Part shown: positions 26,900-36,346 of the stretch, piece by piece | Layout of the letters: each line of letters begins with the position of its first letter | Numbering within the stretch: the first letter of the stretch is position 1 | Origin: Pseudomonadota bacterium | Lineage (GTDB): Bacteria; Bdellovibrionota; Bdellovibrionia; Bdellovibrionales; JACTMU01 | NCBI GenBank assembly: GCA_014584465.1 | Contig: JACTMU010000015.1 | Coordinates: 1 to 64,000 of the forward strand | Length of the DNA: 64,000 nt | Direction of reading: 5' to 3' | Made by a program: the position numbers and the translations under genes | Notes under the pieces: model-generated | Told to the model about the DNA's origin: nothing | The model's database searches: none | What the model saw: only the letters and a program-made list of their open reading frames with translations

Positions 26900-27019
26900 A
26901 GATCTCCTCTCAACCAACAAGGTGGTTCCATCTCGAATTCAAGAGGAATCTCTTAACAACCTTTATTGGCGGGTTTATTGGGTCTGTACTTTAAGCTACG
27001 AAGACCTTCGGTGGCAAGC

Positions 27020-27046
27020 AAAAAATCCGGCCCAGTTGGGCCGGAT
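27020..27046 (-). terminator. Rho-independent terminator of the coiled-coil protein gene
   Basis: Read on the minus strand, ATCCGGCCCA pairs with TGGGCCGGAT across a two-base loop and is followed by a T run. It separates the coiled-coil gene from rpmI-rplT. Confidence 0.93.
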
Positions 27047-27119
27047 TCCTACAGATCAAATTAGGGGTTAGGGGCACTTTTGTACATCGATAGGGTTCGC
27101 CCCTTGCTAAGAACACTCC

Positions 27120-28700
27120 TTAGTCGTTGTCGTTTCCGCCCAAATCTCTAACCTTCTTTTTGAGCTTGTTGATTCTCTTCTCTTTCTGATCGATCTTATC
27201 ATTGAGGTCCGCAATGTCACTCTTACTCTTAGCAATTGCTGCATTCAATGTTGCAATTTGCGCATCTTTTGCTGTGATTTGAGTTTGGAGGTTTCGGATC
27301 GTTGCAGCACTATTTCCTCCACCCTCTCTTCGGAGAGCGTCAATTTCAGCCTGAAGGCGAGTGATGTCGGCCCGCTTGGTTGTAAGATCACTTCTTAGTG
27401 ATGTGAGCTCTCGATCCTTAGTTGAAAGTTGTGTTCGAATCGAAGCCAGCTCATTGTTCTTGGAGGTGATTTCGTTGGCCTTAGCCACAACATCATTTCG
27501 AAGCGAACGAAGTTCTCGTCGTGTCTCTTCGGTCATCTGATTTGCTTCAAGCTCTCGAACTCGCTCTTTGAGATCCTGAACTTTGGCTTGGAGTCGATCC
27601 ACTTCGGCCTCTAGAGATCGAATTCTCTCTCGTTTTTCATGAAGCTTAGCTTTAACTCTCTTAAATGAAAGGAAGAGGTTAATTTGAGCATTGTGCAAAT
27701 CTACGTTTGCAGCTCGAAGCCTCTGGTTGGAATCACGGAGTGCTCCGTTTCGAATTCGTAAGCCAAATGCCTCTTGTGCCAAACTGTCATTTTCGTCTCT
27801 AAGATCTGCGACTTGTGAGCAGAGATTTTCAACCTTCTTGGCTAGCTTGAGCTTTCCAAGAACCATGTTGAGTCGTTCAAAAAGTTCTTCAACATCCTCG
27901 TTGCGTGCATCAAGAAATTGCTCCTTCAATAAACTGGAAATGGCTGCAATTCGGTTCTCAATGAGATCTCGAAGATCTGATCGACCAAATAGATTGATGG
28001 AAACGCCAACATAAATGCCAAGACCCGAGATTCTGGTTTCAATCTCAGATTCGAAAGCTCCAACCACCAACGCATCTGAACTGATCACGCTTTGAATTTG
28101 AGCTTGTGCCTTTTGCAATTTACCCAACTGTCCCTGCTGAACAGAAAGCTGTCTTCGCTGCTGCCAAGATTGAGATTGTGATGCGCCCAAGAGATCCGAT
28201 TGCTGCCTCTCAAGCGAAGCAACGAATGTGGACTGGTCTTGAATGTTCTGTTGAATTCGTGATTGAAATTGACGATAGTCATTGTAATCATCTTCATCAT
28301 TTTCCATAGGAGCTGAGACATCGTTTTGAAATCGTGACTGAGTCGTAAGAAGGTCTTGACGATTGTCTCGAGCAGATTGAATCATCTCGACAAATGCACT
28401 CTTTTGCACATCAAATTGAACACCGATACGAGAACCTACGAAGTTCGTTTCATTTAAAATCAAGAGAGCATCCCTTAACCACTCTCGCTCACGATAGAGC
28501 GCCATGAATTTTCGAGCCTTTGCCGGCCTCATATTCGTGATCTTTCTTAGAATGTGAGCCTTTCGGGCAGTCAGCGAATCCACGGTGTCGCCATCGGCCT
28601 CGGTACAGACATTGAGATAGAACTCTCGATGGTCTGCAAAACTTCTTTGCCCTGTCGACAGCATCGACAGAACTGCAAGCATCAACACAACTTTTTTCAT
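27120..28700 (-). CDS. Periplasmic coiled-coil protein of unknown function
   Basis: 526 residues with a signal peptide (VVLMLAVLSMLSTGQRSFA, then DHREF). A helical N-terminal third and a Gln-rich stretch (about 130-200) are followed by a short segment with a possible beta character (ISGLGIYVGVSINLFG). From about 280 to the end the chain is coiled coil (RIRSLEAEVDRLQ, DLNDKIDQKEKRINKLKK). The ATG at 28700 follows AAAGGAGAAAATCGT. It has its own terminator and is probably monocistronic. No domain of known function is recognised; a filament or envelope spacer role is possible. Confidence 0.7.
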   Translation of the reverse strand: MKKVVLMLAVLSMLSTGQRSFADHREFYLNVCTEADGDTVDSLTARKAHILRKITNMRPAKARKFMALYREREWLRDALLILNETNFVGSRIGVQFDVQKSAFVEMIQSARDNRQDLLTTQSRFQNDVSAPMENDEDDYNDYRQFQSRIQQNIQDQSTFVASLERQQSDLLGASQSQSWQQRRQLSVQQGQLGKLQKAQAQIQSVISSDALVVGAFESEIETRISGLGIYVGVSINLFGRSDLRDLIENRIAAISSLLKEQFLDARNEDVEELFERLNMVLGKLKLAKKVENLCSQVADLRDENDSLAQEAFGLRIRNGALRDSNQRLRAANVDLHNAQINLFLSFKRVKAKLHEKRERIRSLEAEVDRLQAKVQDLKERVRELEANQMTEETRRELRSLRNDVVAKANEITSKNNELASIRTQLSTKDRELTSLRSDLTTKRADITRLQAEIDALRREGGGNSAATIRNLQTQITAKDAQIATLNAAIAKSKSDIADLNDKIDQKEKRINKLKKKVRDLGGNDND

Positions 28701-29020
28701 ACGATTTTCTCCTTTGTTTTTATATGTTTTGATCATTTGCTCTTTGTTTATCTGCACCCATATTGCTCAACCTGTGATTGCATCTTCGAAGATCCGATCC
28801 TCCAACACAACGGCACTGGGTCATGCACATATTTCTGCTTTCAACCTTCACCAAATTCAAATTTAGGGCCAACCCCCGCACGTTTTTGATCGTAATCTAA
28901 CCCATTGATATTATTAACTTTTCCATGGTCCGAGAAGCCGGACTGCAGATTTCTGCATGTGTTGATGTCTTTAAAAAGGGCTCAATTTGGGCAAGGGCCA
29001 AGAGAGGGACAAGGGGACAA
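28701..29020. other. Gene-free stretch upstream of palindromic element
   Basis: This should contain the promoter of the coiled-coil gene and perhaps of the acetyltransferase gene. No open frame with a ribosome-binding site, RNA gene or terminator is visible. The element at 29021-29114 follows. Confidence 0.35.
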
Positions 29021-29114
29021 GTGCCAGGTTCCGTTTGCTGGCCACTCCAGGTCAAATTCAAAATGGTTCCTTTTGTAATTTGTCTGCGTGCGTCCAGCAA
29101 ATGGAACCTGGCAC
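29021..29114. repeat. Two-level inverted repeat with GTGCCAGG ends
   Basis: Outer arms 29021-29041 and 29094-29114 match at 20 of 21 positions (GTGCCAGGTTCC at the tip). An inner pair, CAAATTCAAAA and TTTTGTAATTTG, lies between them. It belongs with the GTGCCAGG-ended elements but has different inner sequence. It ends ten bases before the AAGGAGGT upstream of the acetyltransferase. Confidence 0.8.
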
Positions 29115-29144
29115 ATTTTGAACGAAGGAGGTAGACCATCCACC

Positions 29145-29834
29145 ATGCGACAGTTAGATCCCAGCTCCTTCAATTTGAGATTTGCTCGAGAGTCCGACCT
29201 GGAGCGAATTCTTGAGATCTACGCACCCTTCGTTGAACAGACCGCCATATCCTTTGAAATTGATGTGCCCTCATTTGACGATTTTCGTAAACGCTTTTGG
29301 GAGATTTCACAGAAATATCCATGGCTTGTTTTTGAGATTGAAAACCAGGTTGTTGGATATGCCTATGGATCTCCACACCGACCACGGAGCGCCTATCGAT
29401 GGTCGGCCGATGTGTCAATTTATTTGGACCCAAATCATCATCGAAAACAGGTGGGTCGCTCACTCTACTTGACCTTGCTCTTACTGCTTCGAGCCCAGGG
29501 ATATTTTAATGCATATGCTGGAATCACTCTACCCAATGAGGCGAGCGTTGCGCTCCATCGATCGCTTGGCTTTCAAGAGGTCGGCGTTTGCCGGAGTGTG
29601 GGATTTAAGTTGGGCCAATGGCACGATGTGGTTTGGTATCAACGCGAACTTCAAAGATCTTCGAATCCCCAACCCCCTCTGCTGAGTTCTGAACTTATCG
29701 AACAGTTGCATCTCCAACGAGATTCGATTGTCGAAGGCAACAGGATGGATCTGTTGAACCTTGACCTAAGAAATGCACTCGTGTTGAATCCACCAAACCT
29801 TAGGAGTGATCATGAACCCTTCAATCATCTTTGA
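29145..29834 (+). CDS. GNAT N-acetyltransferase, phosphinothricin acetyltransferase-like
   Basis: 229 residues. The acetyl-CoA loop is HHRKQVGRSLYLTLL and the C-terminal core GFQEVGVCRSVGFKLGQWHDVVWYQ follows the PAT/Bar/YwnH pattern. Such enzymes acetylate small amines, including methionine sulfoximine or phosphinothricin, but the substrate cannot be read from sequence. About 45 extra residues follow the usual end. AAGGAGGT lies 12 bases before the ATG at 29145; spacing is long but no better codon exists. It overlaps the HAD gene by 23 bases. Confidence 0.82.
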   Translation: MRQLDPSSFNLRFARESDLERILEIYAPFVEQTAISFEIDVPSFDDFRKRFWEISQKYPWLVFEIENQVVGYAYGSPHRPRSAYRWSADVSIYLDPNHHRKQVGRSLYLTLLLLLRAQGYFNAYAGITLPNEASVALHRSLGFQEVGVCRSVGFKLGQWHDVVWYQRELQRSSNPQPPLLSSELIEQLHLQRDSIVEGNRMDLLNLDLRNALVLNPPNLRSDHEPFNHL

Positions 29835-30468
29835 TATTGATGGAACCTTGACCGACACCCATGAATTTGATGGGGAAATCTTTGCGGAAACTCTATGTGA
29901 TCATCTTGACTTGAAAGAGATTGATACAGATTGGAACCATTATCCTCATGTCACAGATACAGGGATCGTACAGAAGATCTACCTGGACCACAAGGGGCGG
30001 CTCCCAGATCAAGAGGAACTTCTCGCAATTGAGTCTGATTTTACCTCGCGATTAAAGAAACGAGTTCAACAGGGCTTCACGATCGACCCCATTCGAGGCG
30101 CCAAGGAATTTCTCTCCATATTGGAGAGCAAAGAGGTCGATGTCGGTATCGCAACCGGAGCATGGCGCTCCTCTGCGAAATTCAAGCTTCAGCAAGTGGG
30201 GCTGGAACGGTTTGTGGACCGTGCCGTCACGTCGTCCGAAGAACTTTCACGTCAAAGTATTCTTAGTCGAGCCATAGAGAGACTTGGCACCACAGTTGAT
30301 CAGTGCTGGTATTTTGGTGACGGCAGGTGGGATCTTATGTGCACGAAGGAGCTCAAGGTCCGATTCATCGCTGTAGGTCCTAAGCTGAAGGATCTCGGTC
30401 TACCCTATTGGATTGCAGATTATTCTGATCAACGAGAAATTCTTTCCATCTTGAAGATCACGAAGTGA
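29812..30468 (+). CDS. HAD-superfamily phosphatase
   Basis: 218 residues. Motif I is FDIDGTLTDTH, motif II GIATGAWRSS, and motifs III/IV lie near the C-terminus in FGDGRWDLMC. The inserted helical cap after motif I is C1 type, like phosphoglycolate phosphatase and related enzymes. The ATG at 29812 follows TTAGGAG; an in-frame GTG six bases earlier is less likely. Translation is probably coupled to the acetyltransferase gene it overlaps. Substrate unknown. Confidence 0.82.
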   Translation: MNPSIIFDIDGTLTDTHEFDGEIFAETLCDHLDLKEIDTDWNHYPHVTDTGIVQKIYLDHKGRLPDQEELLAIESDFTSRLKKRVQQGFTIDPIRGAKEFLSILESKEVDVGIATGAWRSSAKFKLQQVGLERFVDRAVTSSEELSRQSILSRAIERLGTTVDQCWYFGDGRWDLMCTKELKVRFIAVGPKLKDLGLPYWIADYSDQREILSILKITK

Positions 30469-30480
30469 GGAGTTTTGATC

Positions 30481-31104
30481 ATGGACCATCCTCACAAGAC
30501 CGCATTTTTTGAGATCCAAAGTTCCAATGACGTTCTGATAGAAATCTTGAACCGTTCTGAGAGGCTCGGACTAAAGAGTTGGGCCGTGGGGGCGGGGTTT
30601 TTACAACAGTCCGTCTGGAACTCCTTTCACAAGCGTCCACTCCTTGAAAATATCAAAGACGTGGATTGGGTCTACTTTGACGACGCTGATCTTTCCGAAG
30701 ATGCCGAGGCAAATGTGGCCTGGCAAGTTCAGGCTTTGATGAGTGACGTTCCTCTTCGATTTGATGTAAAAAATCAAGCAAGAGTTCACCTTTGGTATGA
30801 GCGAAAGTTTGGCTCTAAGATTGAGAAATACCGTGATCTCACCCATGCGCTCTCGACCTGGCCAACGACTTCCACCGCGATCGGAGTGAGTCAAGTCGAG
30901 GGCGTCATCAACACGATTGCTCCCTTTGGATTTTCAGACTTGATGAACATGTATGTTCGTCCGAACAAAGTTCAAGTTACTCAGACCATCTATGAACAGA
31001 AGGTCGCTCGATGGAAAAGGTGCTGGCCCATGATCCATGTTGAGTCGTGGGATGAGACTCAAAGCGCCCCCTTTGAATCTCATCCCACGATCAATGAACT
31101 ATAA
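30481..31104 (+). CDS. DUF925-type nucleotidyltransferase-like protein
   Basis: 207 residues. The patterns AVGAGFLQQSVWN, DVDWVYFDDADLSEDAE and DVKNQARVHLWYERKFG match the NTP_transf_6/DUF925 family. The Asp pair in the second motif would be the metal-binding site. It starts 12 bases after the HAD gene with GAGGAG upstream, so three small enzyme genes form one operon. The biochemical role of the family is not established. A dispersed element begins 26 bases after the stop. Confidence 0.8.
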   Translation: MDHPHKTAFFEIQSSNDVLIEILNRSERLGLKSWAVGAGFLQQSVWNSFHKRPLLENIKDVDWVYFDDADLSEDAEANVAWQVQALMSDVPLRFDVKNQARVHLWYERKFGSKIEKYRDLTHALSTWPTTSTAIGVSQVEGVINTIAPFGFSDLMNMYVRPNKVQVTQTIYEQKVARWKRCWPMIHVESWDETQSAPFESHPTINEL

Positions 31105-31130
31105 AATCGACCATCCGACAATTGCATTGG

Positions 31131-31271
31131 TAGTGTCTGGCGCGAAACCTGCTTTCGAGCGAATTGCCATACGTTTTTCTTATACCGAGGCGGGCCGACG
31201 AAGGGCTAGCCAGAGGCGCTAACTCGAGGAGGCTCAACGAAGGTATAAGGAAAACTTATGGTGAATTCGCC
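31131..31271. mobile_element. GTGCCTGGC-family element lacking one end
   Basis: It begins TAGTGTCTGGCGCGAAACCTG and carries the shared core (GTTTTTCTTATACC ... GGTATAAGGAAAAC arms around CTAGCCAGAGGCGCTAACTC). Compared with the full copy at 41658-41823 it stops after GGTGAATTCGCC, so the right terminal repeat is missing. Its edge forms the last codons and stop of the truncated peptidase on the minus strand. Confidence 0.8.
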
Positions 31272-32311
31272 AGATCGCTGCGGAGTTCGAATTGGACTTC
31301 ATAGCGTGTGCATCTTCTGGCAAATTCTCGAGCTTGCCTCTCAGAGACTCTAGGGTCATTGGGACCATGAAACATCAAGATGGGGATCTTGATCTTGTGA
31401 ACCTCTCGCATAGGGTTCCTTGCGCTTAAGATGGAGTTCACCGAATCAAGGCGACCAAAGTAGAATGAATAGGGAAGTTGATCCCATGATTCCATCCGTG
31501 CGGCGGCAAACTCCTCGAGATCATACACTGCCCCAATCAACACGAGCCCCCGAAAGAGGTCACGATATTCCTGCACAGTCCTCAGCGCAACAAAACCTCC
31601 GAAGCTCGATCCAAGGAGAAACAGTTGATCCTGATGAACAAAATCAAGTTTTCTGGCGCTCTCGGCGAATCTCACAAGATCTGCAACATCGGAAACGCCA
31701 CACGATCCTGTTACTCCGTAGAGATTTTCAGCACCACTCCCCATCTTTCCTCGAATGCAGGGTTTCAACAAGACGATCTCGTTAAAATGGAAACCTAGCT
31801 CCAGGCCACTCCATTGAGCAGAAGGCGGCTCGTGGGCATTGCCAATCTGAACAACCAAGGGGTATTCTTTGTGATCCTTAAATCCAATCGGCTTATAAAG
31901 AAGCGCTTCAATCCCACCCAGGCTGATGACTTCGGGCGGGAAGAACATCTCAGAAACGGGGTAGCTCGTGATGCGATCAACTCGATGCTTAACAATGTCG
32001 TACCGATAAACATTTCCCCTCTCATGGATGTTTGAAAATTGATACTCAAGATTCAAACTCGTCTCAGAAAACCGAAAGGAGCTGTACCCACCCTGTCGTG
32101 GATCGACGACCCTTATGGTTTCATCGGTACAATCGAAGAGACAAAGCTCCTCAATTCCACACTTGGTTCTTGAAAAAGCGACCCATCTTCCACAGTCGGA
32201 AATCCTGTTTTCAAAATGGTCACAATGATCCCGAATGACTCCAGAGGAGTGACCTTCTCGGCCTCTCTTTGAAATCCACTTAACATTGATGTACTTCCCG
32301 TTCCTCTCCAA
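31256..32311 (-). pseudogene. S9 (prolyl-oligopeptidase-type) peptidase, truncated at both ends
   Basis: About 351 codons. The alpha/beta-hydrolase part is clear: GSSFGGFVALRT carries the nucleophile Ser and HGPNDPRVSE the Asp. The chain then ends FELRSDLANSP, where the last five residues and the stop are read from the adjoining repeat element. The catalytic His segment that should follow is lost. At the other end only about 100 residues of beta-propeller remain; the frame begins with a weak TTG and opens in sequence next to the second repeat family. Probably inactive. Confidence 0.7.
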
Positions 32312-32340
32312 GATCGTGGCCGTCTGACATCGATCGTTGG

Positions 32341-32476
32341 AACCCGAATCTGAAATTAGAAATGGAGATAAAAATCATCAAAGGTGCTGCCAGAGCAGAA
32401 AGCGCAGAGAAAATAGGCCGAGGCGTATCCCCAGTGATACGGTGAGTTAGCCCATTTCTAATTTCAGATCCGGGTT
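32341..32476. mobile_element. AACCCGGATCTGAAATTAG-family element with inverted ends
   Basis: Arms 32341-32365 (AACCCGAATCTGAAATTAG...) and 32452-32476 (its near-complement) enclose about 86 bases without a gene. No transposase is encoded, so this would be a non-autonomous element. Flanking 32477-32608 shows nothing recognisable. Confidence 0.68.
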
Positions 32477-32608
32477 GCATGGATGGGGCCAATGCAGTTG
32501 TGAGTGATCTCAGACGGAAAATCTGGATCACTGTATTTGCAGTTGAAATCCCCTTCCGTGGGTTTTGGAGTCCCCAAACACTCAATGAGCCCCATTTTTT
32601 GCTCCCCT

Positions 32609-35131
32609 CTAGTTCAGAGATGGATAGGGGCTAACCTCTTCCCTCTTCCTCCCTACGAGGGCGCCGGAAGGGTCCGACTTCACCACGGGCGGCGCAGTGA
32701 CAAGCTCTCGATAGTTTTGCTTAAACTTAGGCAGAGATCCGCGAACAGCGAGATCCATCGGAGGATTCTGCTTACCTCGGTTGAGAAGCCGCAATATACC
32801 TCGTTCGATGTAGGGATTCTTCTCTGGATTGAAAGTTTCTCCCGCCTCTTTCACCAACTTCTCGTCATCGATTCCATACAAAAAAGCATCGCGCTTCTGT
32901 TTGTGATAGAGAAGGGCTGAGTAAGGAGCTGCATACTTTTGATTTTTTCGCGCCACTTCATAAGCCCACTCAAGAAGCTTAGACTCAGAATCATGAACCC
33001 CATTGGACAAACCAATTTGATGTGCGCGTGAGGCTGTCATGCCCTGCATGAAGATCTCATCAATCAACGAGTCCCCAAACCCTAAACGACGGAGCTCCTG
33101 AACCGCTCCAAAACCTCCAAGAATTGCATACTCGATCTCAGGCTGATTGTAATTCTTCTTTTCACAGTAGACGCTCTTCTTATCGATAGGGTCATATTCA
33201 ACCCCAAAATGTTTTAAATCAAAACGCTGATTAAGGAAATAGGTAAACTCGGCTCCTCCACCCCATTTTTCACCGAATGCTCCGACGGTCCAAATCGGTG
33301 ACTCCTGCAGGTATCGAAAAAGAGCCATCCCCGAGCGAGTCATTGAAGCAGCTTCCTCCTCACCCAAAAACTGATAACCCTTCTTGGCATCAAACCACCC
33401 CCGGTTGAACTGTCTCGCATCGGCACCCAGCAACCTCATGTTCGTACCCGTAGAGGTAAAGAGCAGTGCACCCAGAAGCCCTCTCTCATAGAGATCCGTG
33501 GCAAGACCAAGAACGTGGTCCAATTGATCCAAGAGAGCTTTGTTCCAAACGTTCCCCTTAAGGGGGTTGTCAAAAATGATTGTCCCCACACGATCCTTTT
33601 CGTTTGGAGGGACAAATTTCAAATCGTTCAAATAGCTCTTCCACTCTCCGGTTGAGAACTCACGATAACTTACAGGAGTGTGATAGATTCTTCCGTAACC
33701 CAGAAGGGAGGTCCAACCCTTCTCCTTCATCTCAAATAGAAGGTGAGGTCTTTGATCCCTATAGGCTCCTTCAAGATCAAACAGCTCAGTTCGATCTGGA
33801 TTTTCTCGCCCACACCTTCGCACAAAGGCCATGAAGGAGTCGATTCCAAAGTGGGCGATAAACCCATCAATGATTTCACAAAGACCAAATTTGAACCTCA
33901 ATCCAACCTTCGTGGAGGCGTTGATCTGATCGGCTGAGGCATACTCATCCTGAATCAAGTCAAGTGCGTAAAGCATCAGAGGCATCACGTATCTACGAAA
34001 GCATCGACCCGCCCGATCCTCGGCCTGAGCCACGCGCAGAAGTCCCTGAATGCTCTGTATAGTGTCGCTCTGATGATCTTCCATCTTGGATTCTTGAATT
34101 GACCAATACTCCTTCCAATTGGGCTCCTCACGGCGAATGTAACCACCTGTGGAGGGATCATAGACTGCGACAGCCCGTCTTCCTTCCCATTTGAAAAATC
34201 CCTCTTTCTCCTTTGAAGAGACTCCAATTCGTCCCGACTTCTCAAGATCTTCAATCCACTTTGGATAAAATCGACCTTCCTGTTGATAAAGGCTTCGCAA
34301 CCGATCCTGTTGAGGAAGTGCTTGTCCCATGTGGATTGCGCTCTTTGTAAATGGCATGTGACCTGTTTGATCCAAAACTTCAAATGGATTTGCCGTCAAT
34401 AACTGAAAAACCAGGGGGAGCTCAACCAGATCCTCACCTCGTTTCACATCCCAGCTCACGATGGCCCCCATGGCCTGAAAGATGGGATCGGTGATGTATC
34501 CATGATGATCTTTTCGAAGGGCGATGGTCTTTTTTTCTAAAATCTGCTCTGAAAAGGCCACTCCCATCTGAAAGACCTCTTCTGTGGCAAACTGACCCTT
34601 CATCACATCAAAAAGACGATTTGCATGAAACGGAAAATAGCCGTGCCCTGTTAGGAATCTCTCTCTGAGCCAGTTTTCATTAAATAAAATAGCAAGTTCG
34701 GAGGTCGTATGAGATGACGTATTGGAAAAGACGAAGAGCAGACGATCACTTTGAGCACTCTTCTCGATGAGCTCAAAGATCACCCTCTTGATGCCAACAT
34801 CTTCGGTAGCGACCTCCCATATGATCTGGGCCTCTTTGAGCACCCCATAATCTTTAGTAAAATGCAGACGCGAAAAAAGTGAATCAAAGTGGTCGGCCCA
34901 AATGCGACCCTGTTTGATCTCACTCTTAAGGTAACTCTCAATTTCATTTTGCGCCCTCATGAGGGCTTGATCGGAAACATCGATCAAATCAATTTGACAT
35001 CGTGTCTTGTTGAGCAAATCAATGGCTATGCCGATCCCCATGGTTCCGGCACCAATGAGTGAAATGTGAGAAAGCGTATTGAGCTTCTCACAGCTCTGAT
35101 TCTTCTGACCATAGTGAAAATAGGTTCCCAT
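32609..35131 (-). CDS. Fused 3-hydroxyacyl-CoA dehydrogenase / enoyl-CoA hydratase (FadN-like)
   Basis: 840 residues. The N-terminal NAD-binding fold has ISLIGAGTMGIGIA, and GHGYFPFHANRLFDVMKG is close to the HCDH core. The C-terminal third is crotonase-like (GALLFTSTGTNMRLLGADARQF, FGEKWGGGAEF supplying the oxyanion-hole glycines). The order, dehydrogenase first and hydratase last, matches Bacillus FadN rather than FadB. GGAGG precedes the ATG. It is the last gene of the long catabolic cluster and would carry out hydration and oxidation steps of a beta-oxidation-like route. Many residues differ from canonical enzymes, so the substrate may be unusual. Confidence 0.82.
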   Translation of the reverse strand: MGTYFHYGQKNQSCEKLNTLSHISLIGAGTMGIGIAIDLLNKTRCQIDLIDVSDQALMRAQNEIESYLKSEIKQGRIWADHFDSLFSRLHFTKDYGVLKEAQIIWEVATEDVGIKRVIFELIEKSAQSDRLLFVFSNTSSHTTSELAILFNENWLRERFLTGHGYFPFHANRLFDVMKGQFATEEVFQMGVAFSEQILEKKTIALRKDHHGYITDPIFQAMGAIVSWDVKRGEDLVELPLVFQLLTANPFEVLDQTGHMPFTKSAIHMGQALPQQDRLRSLYQQEGRFYPKWIEDLEKSGRIGVSSKEKEGFFKWEGRRAVAVYDPSTGGYIRREEPNWKEYWSIQESKMEDHQSDTIQSIQGLLRVAQAEDRAGRCFRRYVMPLMLYALDLIQDEYASADQINASTKVGLRFKFGLCEIIDGFIAHFGIDSFMAFVRRCGRENPDRTELFDLEGAYRDQRPHLLFEMKEKGWTSLLGYGRIYHTPVSYREFSTGEWKSYLNDLKFVPPNEKDRVGTIIFDNPLKGNVWNKALLDQLDHVLGLATDLYERGLLGALLFTSTGTNMRLLGADARQFNRGWFDAKKGYQFLGEEEAASMTRSGMALFRYLQESPIWTVGAFGEKWGGGAEFTYFLNQRFDLKHFGVEYDPIDKKSVYCEKKNYNQPEIEYAILGGFGAVQELRRLGFGDSLIDEIFMQGMTASRAHQIGLSNGVHDSESKLLEWAYEVARKNQKYAAPYSALLYHKQKRDAFLYGIDDEKLVKEAGETFNPEKNPYIERGILRLLNRGKQNPPMDLAVRGSLPKFKQNYRELVTAPPVVKSDPSGALVGRKREEVSPYPSLN

Positions 35132-35164
35132 CTTTGACCTCCAAGGTAAGTCGTTGACAATGGT

Positions 35165-36346
35165 TTAGGGGATAATACCCCTCTCTTGAAAAGAGTGTAT
35201 CTCGTCGCGTTCATATCCAAGTTCATTCAAGATCTCAGAGGTATCTTGATTGTATTTTGGTGCAAAAGTATAATCTCTCTTTGCACCGTCGAAATCCACT
35301 GCCATGGGAGGCAAGTGGATCACCTTCCCATTTGGTAACTTCGTTGTGGTCAAACGAGATTGGATCGCCTCCATGTCCCGCACCTCTTTGACTGTTTGAA
35401 TGGGTGCATGAGGAATCTTATGCAGATCAAACAGCTCCCGCAACTTCGAAGTCCTAAGTCGTTTGCATGCTTGAGACATCTCACAATGGATCGCCTCTCT
35501 TTCTAGGTGGCGACCTTCATTGGTCATACGTACCCCGTTGGCCAGCTGGGCAAACGGCTCAAGCGAAACAAGGCGCTGCCATTGAATGTCGTTTCCAATG
35601 GCCACAAAAATATATCCATCCTCGGTCGGGTAGACATTGACGGGAATGAATTTTCTATGTTCATTTCCACAACGGGTCACCTCAGATGGATCACAGCCAA
35701 AATCCAAAAGAGGAAGTGTCGTCGTCAACCACGAAGCTGCCGCCTGCAACATGGAGACATGAATAACCTCCCCCTTCTTGCTCTTCTCCCTCTGCCACAG
35801 AGCTCTGAGAACATGAGCATAGACCTCGTCACCAGCTTTCAAATCAATCAGCGGAATCCCCGAAAGAGTTGGCTCAGCATGACCCGTCAACTCCATATAG
35901 CCCACCATGGCTTGAAGGGCCGGATCATATCCAGGGGTCTCTGGATATTGAGGTCCCATCGCCGAGATCGACGCCCAGATCAGATCGGGCTTGACCGCCA
36001 TGAGCGTCTCATAATCAACTCCCAGATCTCTGTATCGGCTTGGGAGTGTATTGCAACAAAAGACATCGACATTAAGCTCTTGAATGATTCTTTTTAAGAG
36101 ATCTCGCCCCGTCCTCTCTTTAAGATTGATGGCGATGGCCTCCTTTCCAACATTGGGTGCAATGAAATAGCTTCTTCGATCCTCATCGACAACCTTCGAG
36201 CCAATGTAGCGGTTGGGATCACCCTGAAGTCCCTTTCCTCCAAAAGACTCCACACGGATCACTCGCCATCCCATCTGTACAAAACGATGAGTGGCATAGG
36301 TAAGAGACAAGGCCTGCTCCATCGACAAGACGGTCAGCTTTTCCAT
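35165..36346 (-). CDS. Class III CoA-transferase (CaiB/BaiF family)
   Basis: 393 residues. VIRVESFGG near the N-terminus, [17 protein letters not shown] and the catalytic Asp in [14 protein letters not shown] place it in family III. Such enzymes move CoA between carboxylic acids, often to activate a substrate with succinyl-CoA; racemases of the same fold cannot be excluded. GGAGG lies before the ATG, and the start overlaps the Mo-subunit gene by 13 bases. In this cluster it likely activates the pathway substrate or recycles CoA from a product. Confidence 0.85.
   Translation of the reverse strand: MEKLTVLSMEQALSLTYATHRFVQMGWRVIRVESFGGKGLQGDPNRYIGSKVVDEDRRSYFIAPNVGKEAIAINLKERTGRDLLKRIIQELNVDVFCCNTLPSRYRDLGVDYETLMAVKPDLIWASISAMGPQYPETPGYDPALQAMVGYMELTGHAEPTLSGIPLIDLKAGDEVYAHVLRALWQREKSKKGEVIHVSMLQAAASWLTTTLPLLDFGCDPSEVTRCGNEHRKFIPVNVYPTEDGYIFVAIGNDIQWQRLVSLEPFAQLANGVRMTNEGRHLEREAIHCEMSQACKRLRTSKLRELFDLHKIPHAPIQTVKEVRDMEAIQSRLTTTKLPNGKVIHLPPMAVDFDGAKRDYTFAPKYNQDTSEILNELGYERDEIHSFQERGIIP

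Noticed and set aside
26900-26935. T-box-like motif before rpmI
   Set aside because: On the minus strand AGATGGAACCACC resembles the T-box antiterminator bulge, but the leader is too short for the specifier stem and ribosomal protein genes are not usual T-box targets.
31037-31222. Plus-strand open frame reading from the nucleotidyltransferase gene end into the repeat
   Set aside because: It is an out-of-frame reading that continues into the element; it only shows that the element end can be translated as GAKPAFERI.
32280-32585. Minus-strand open frame across the AACCCGG element
   Set aside because: It runs through the repeat element and has no protein-like pattern, so it is probably not a gene.
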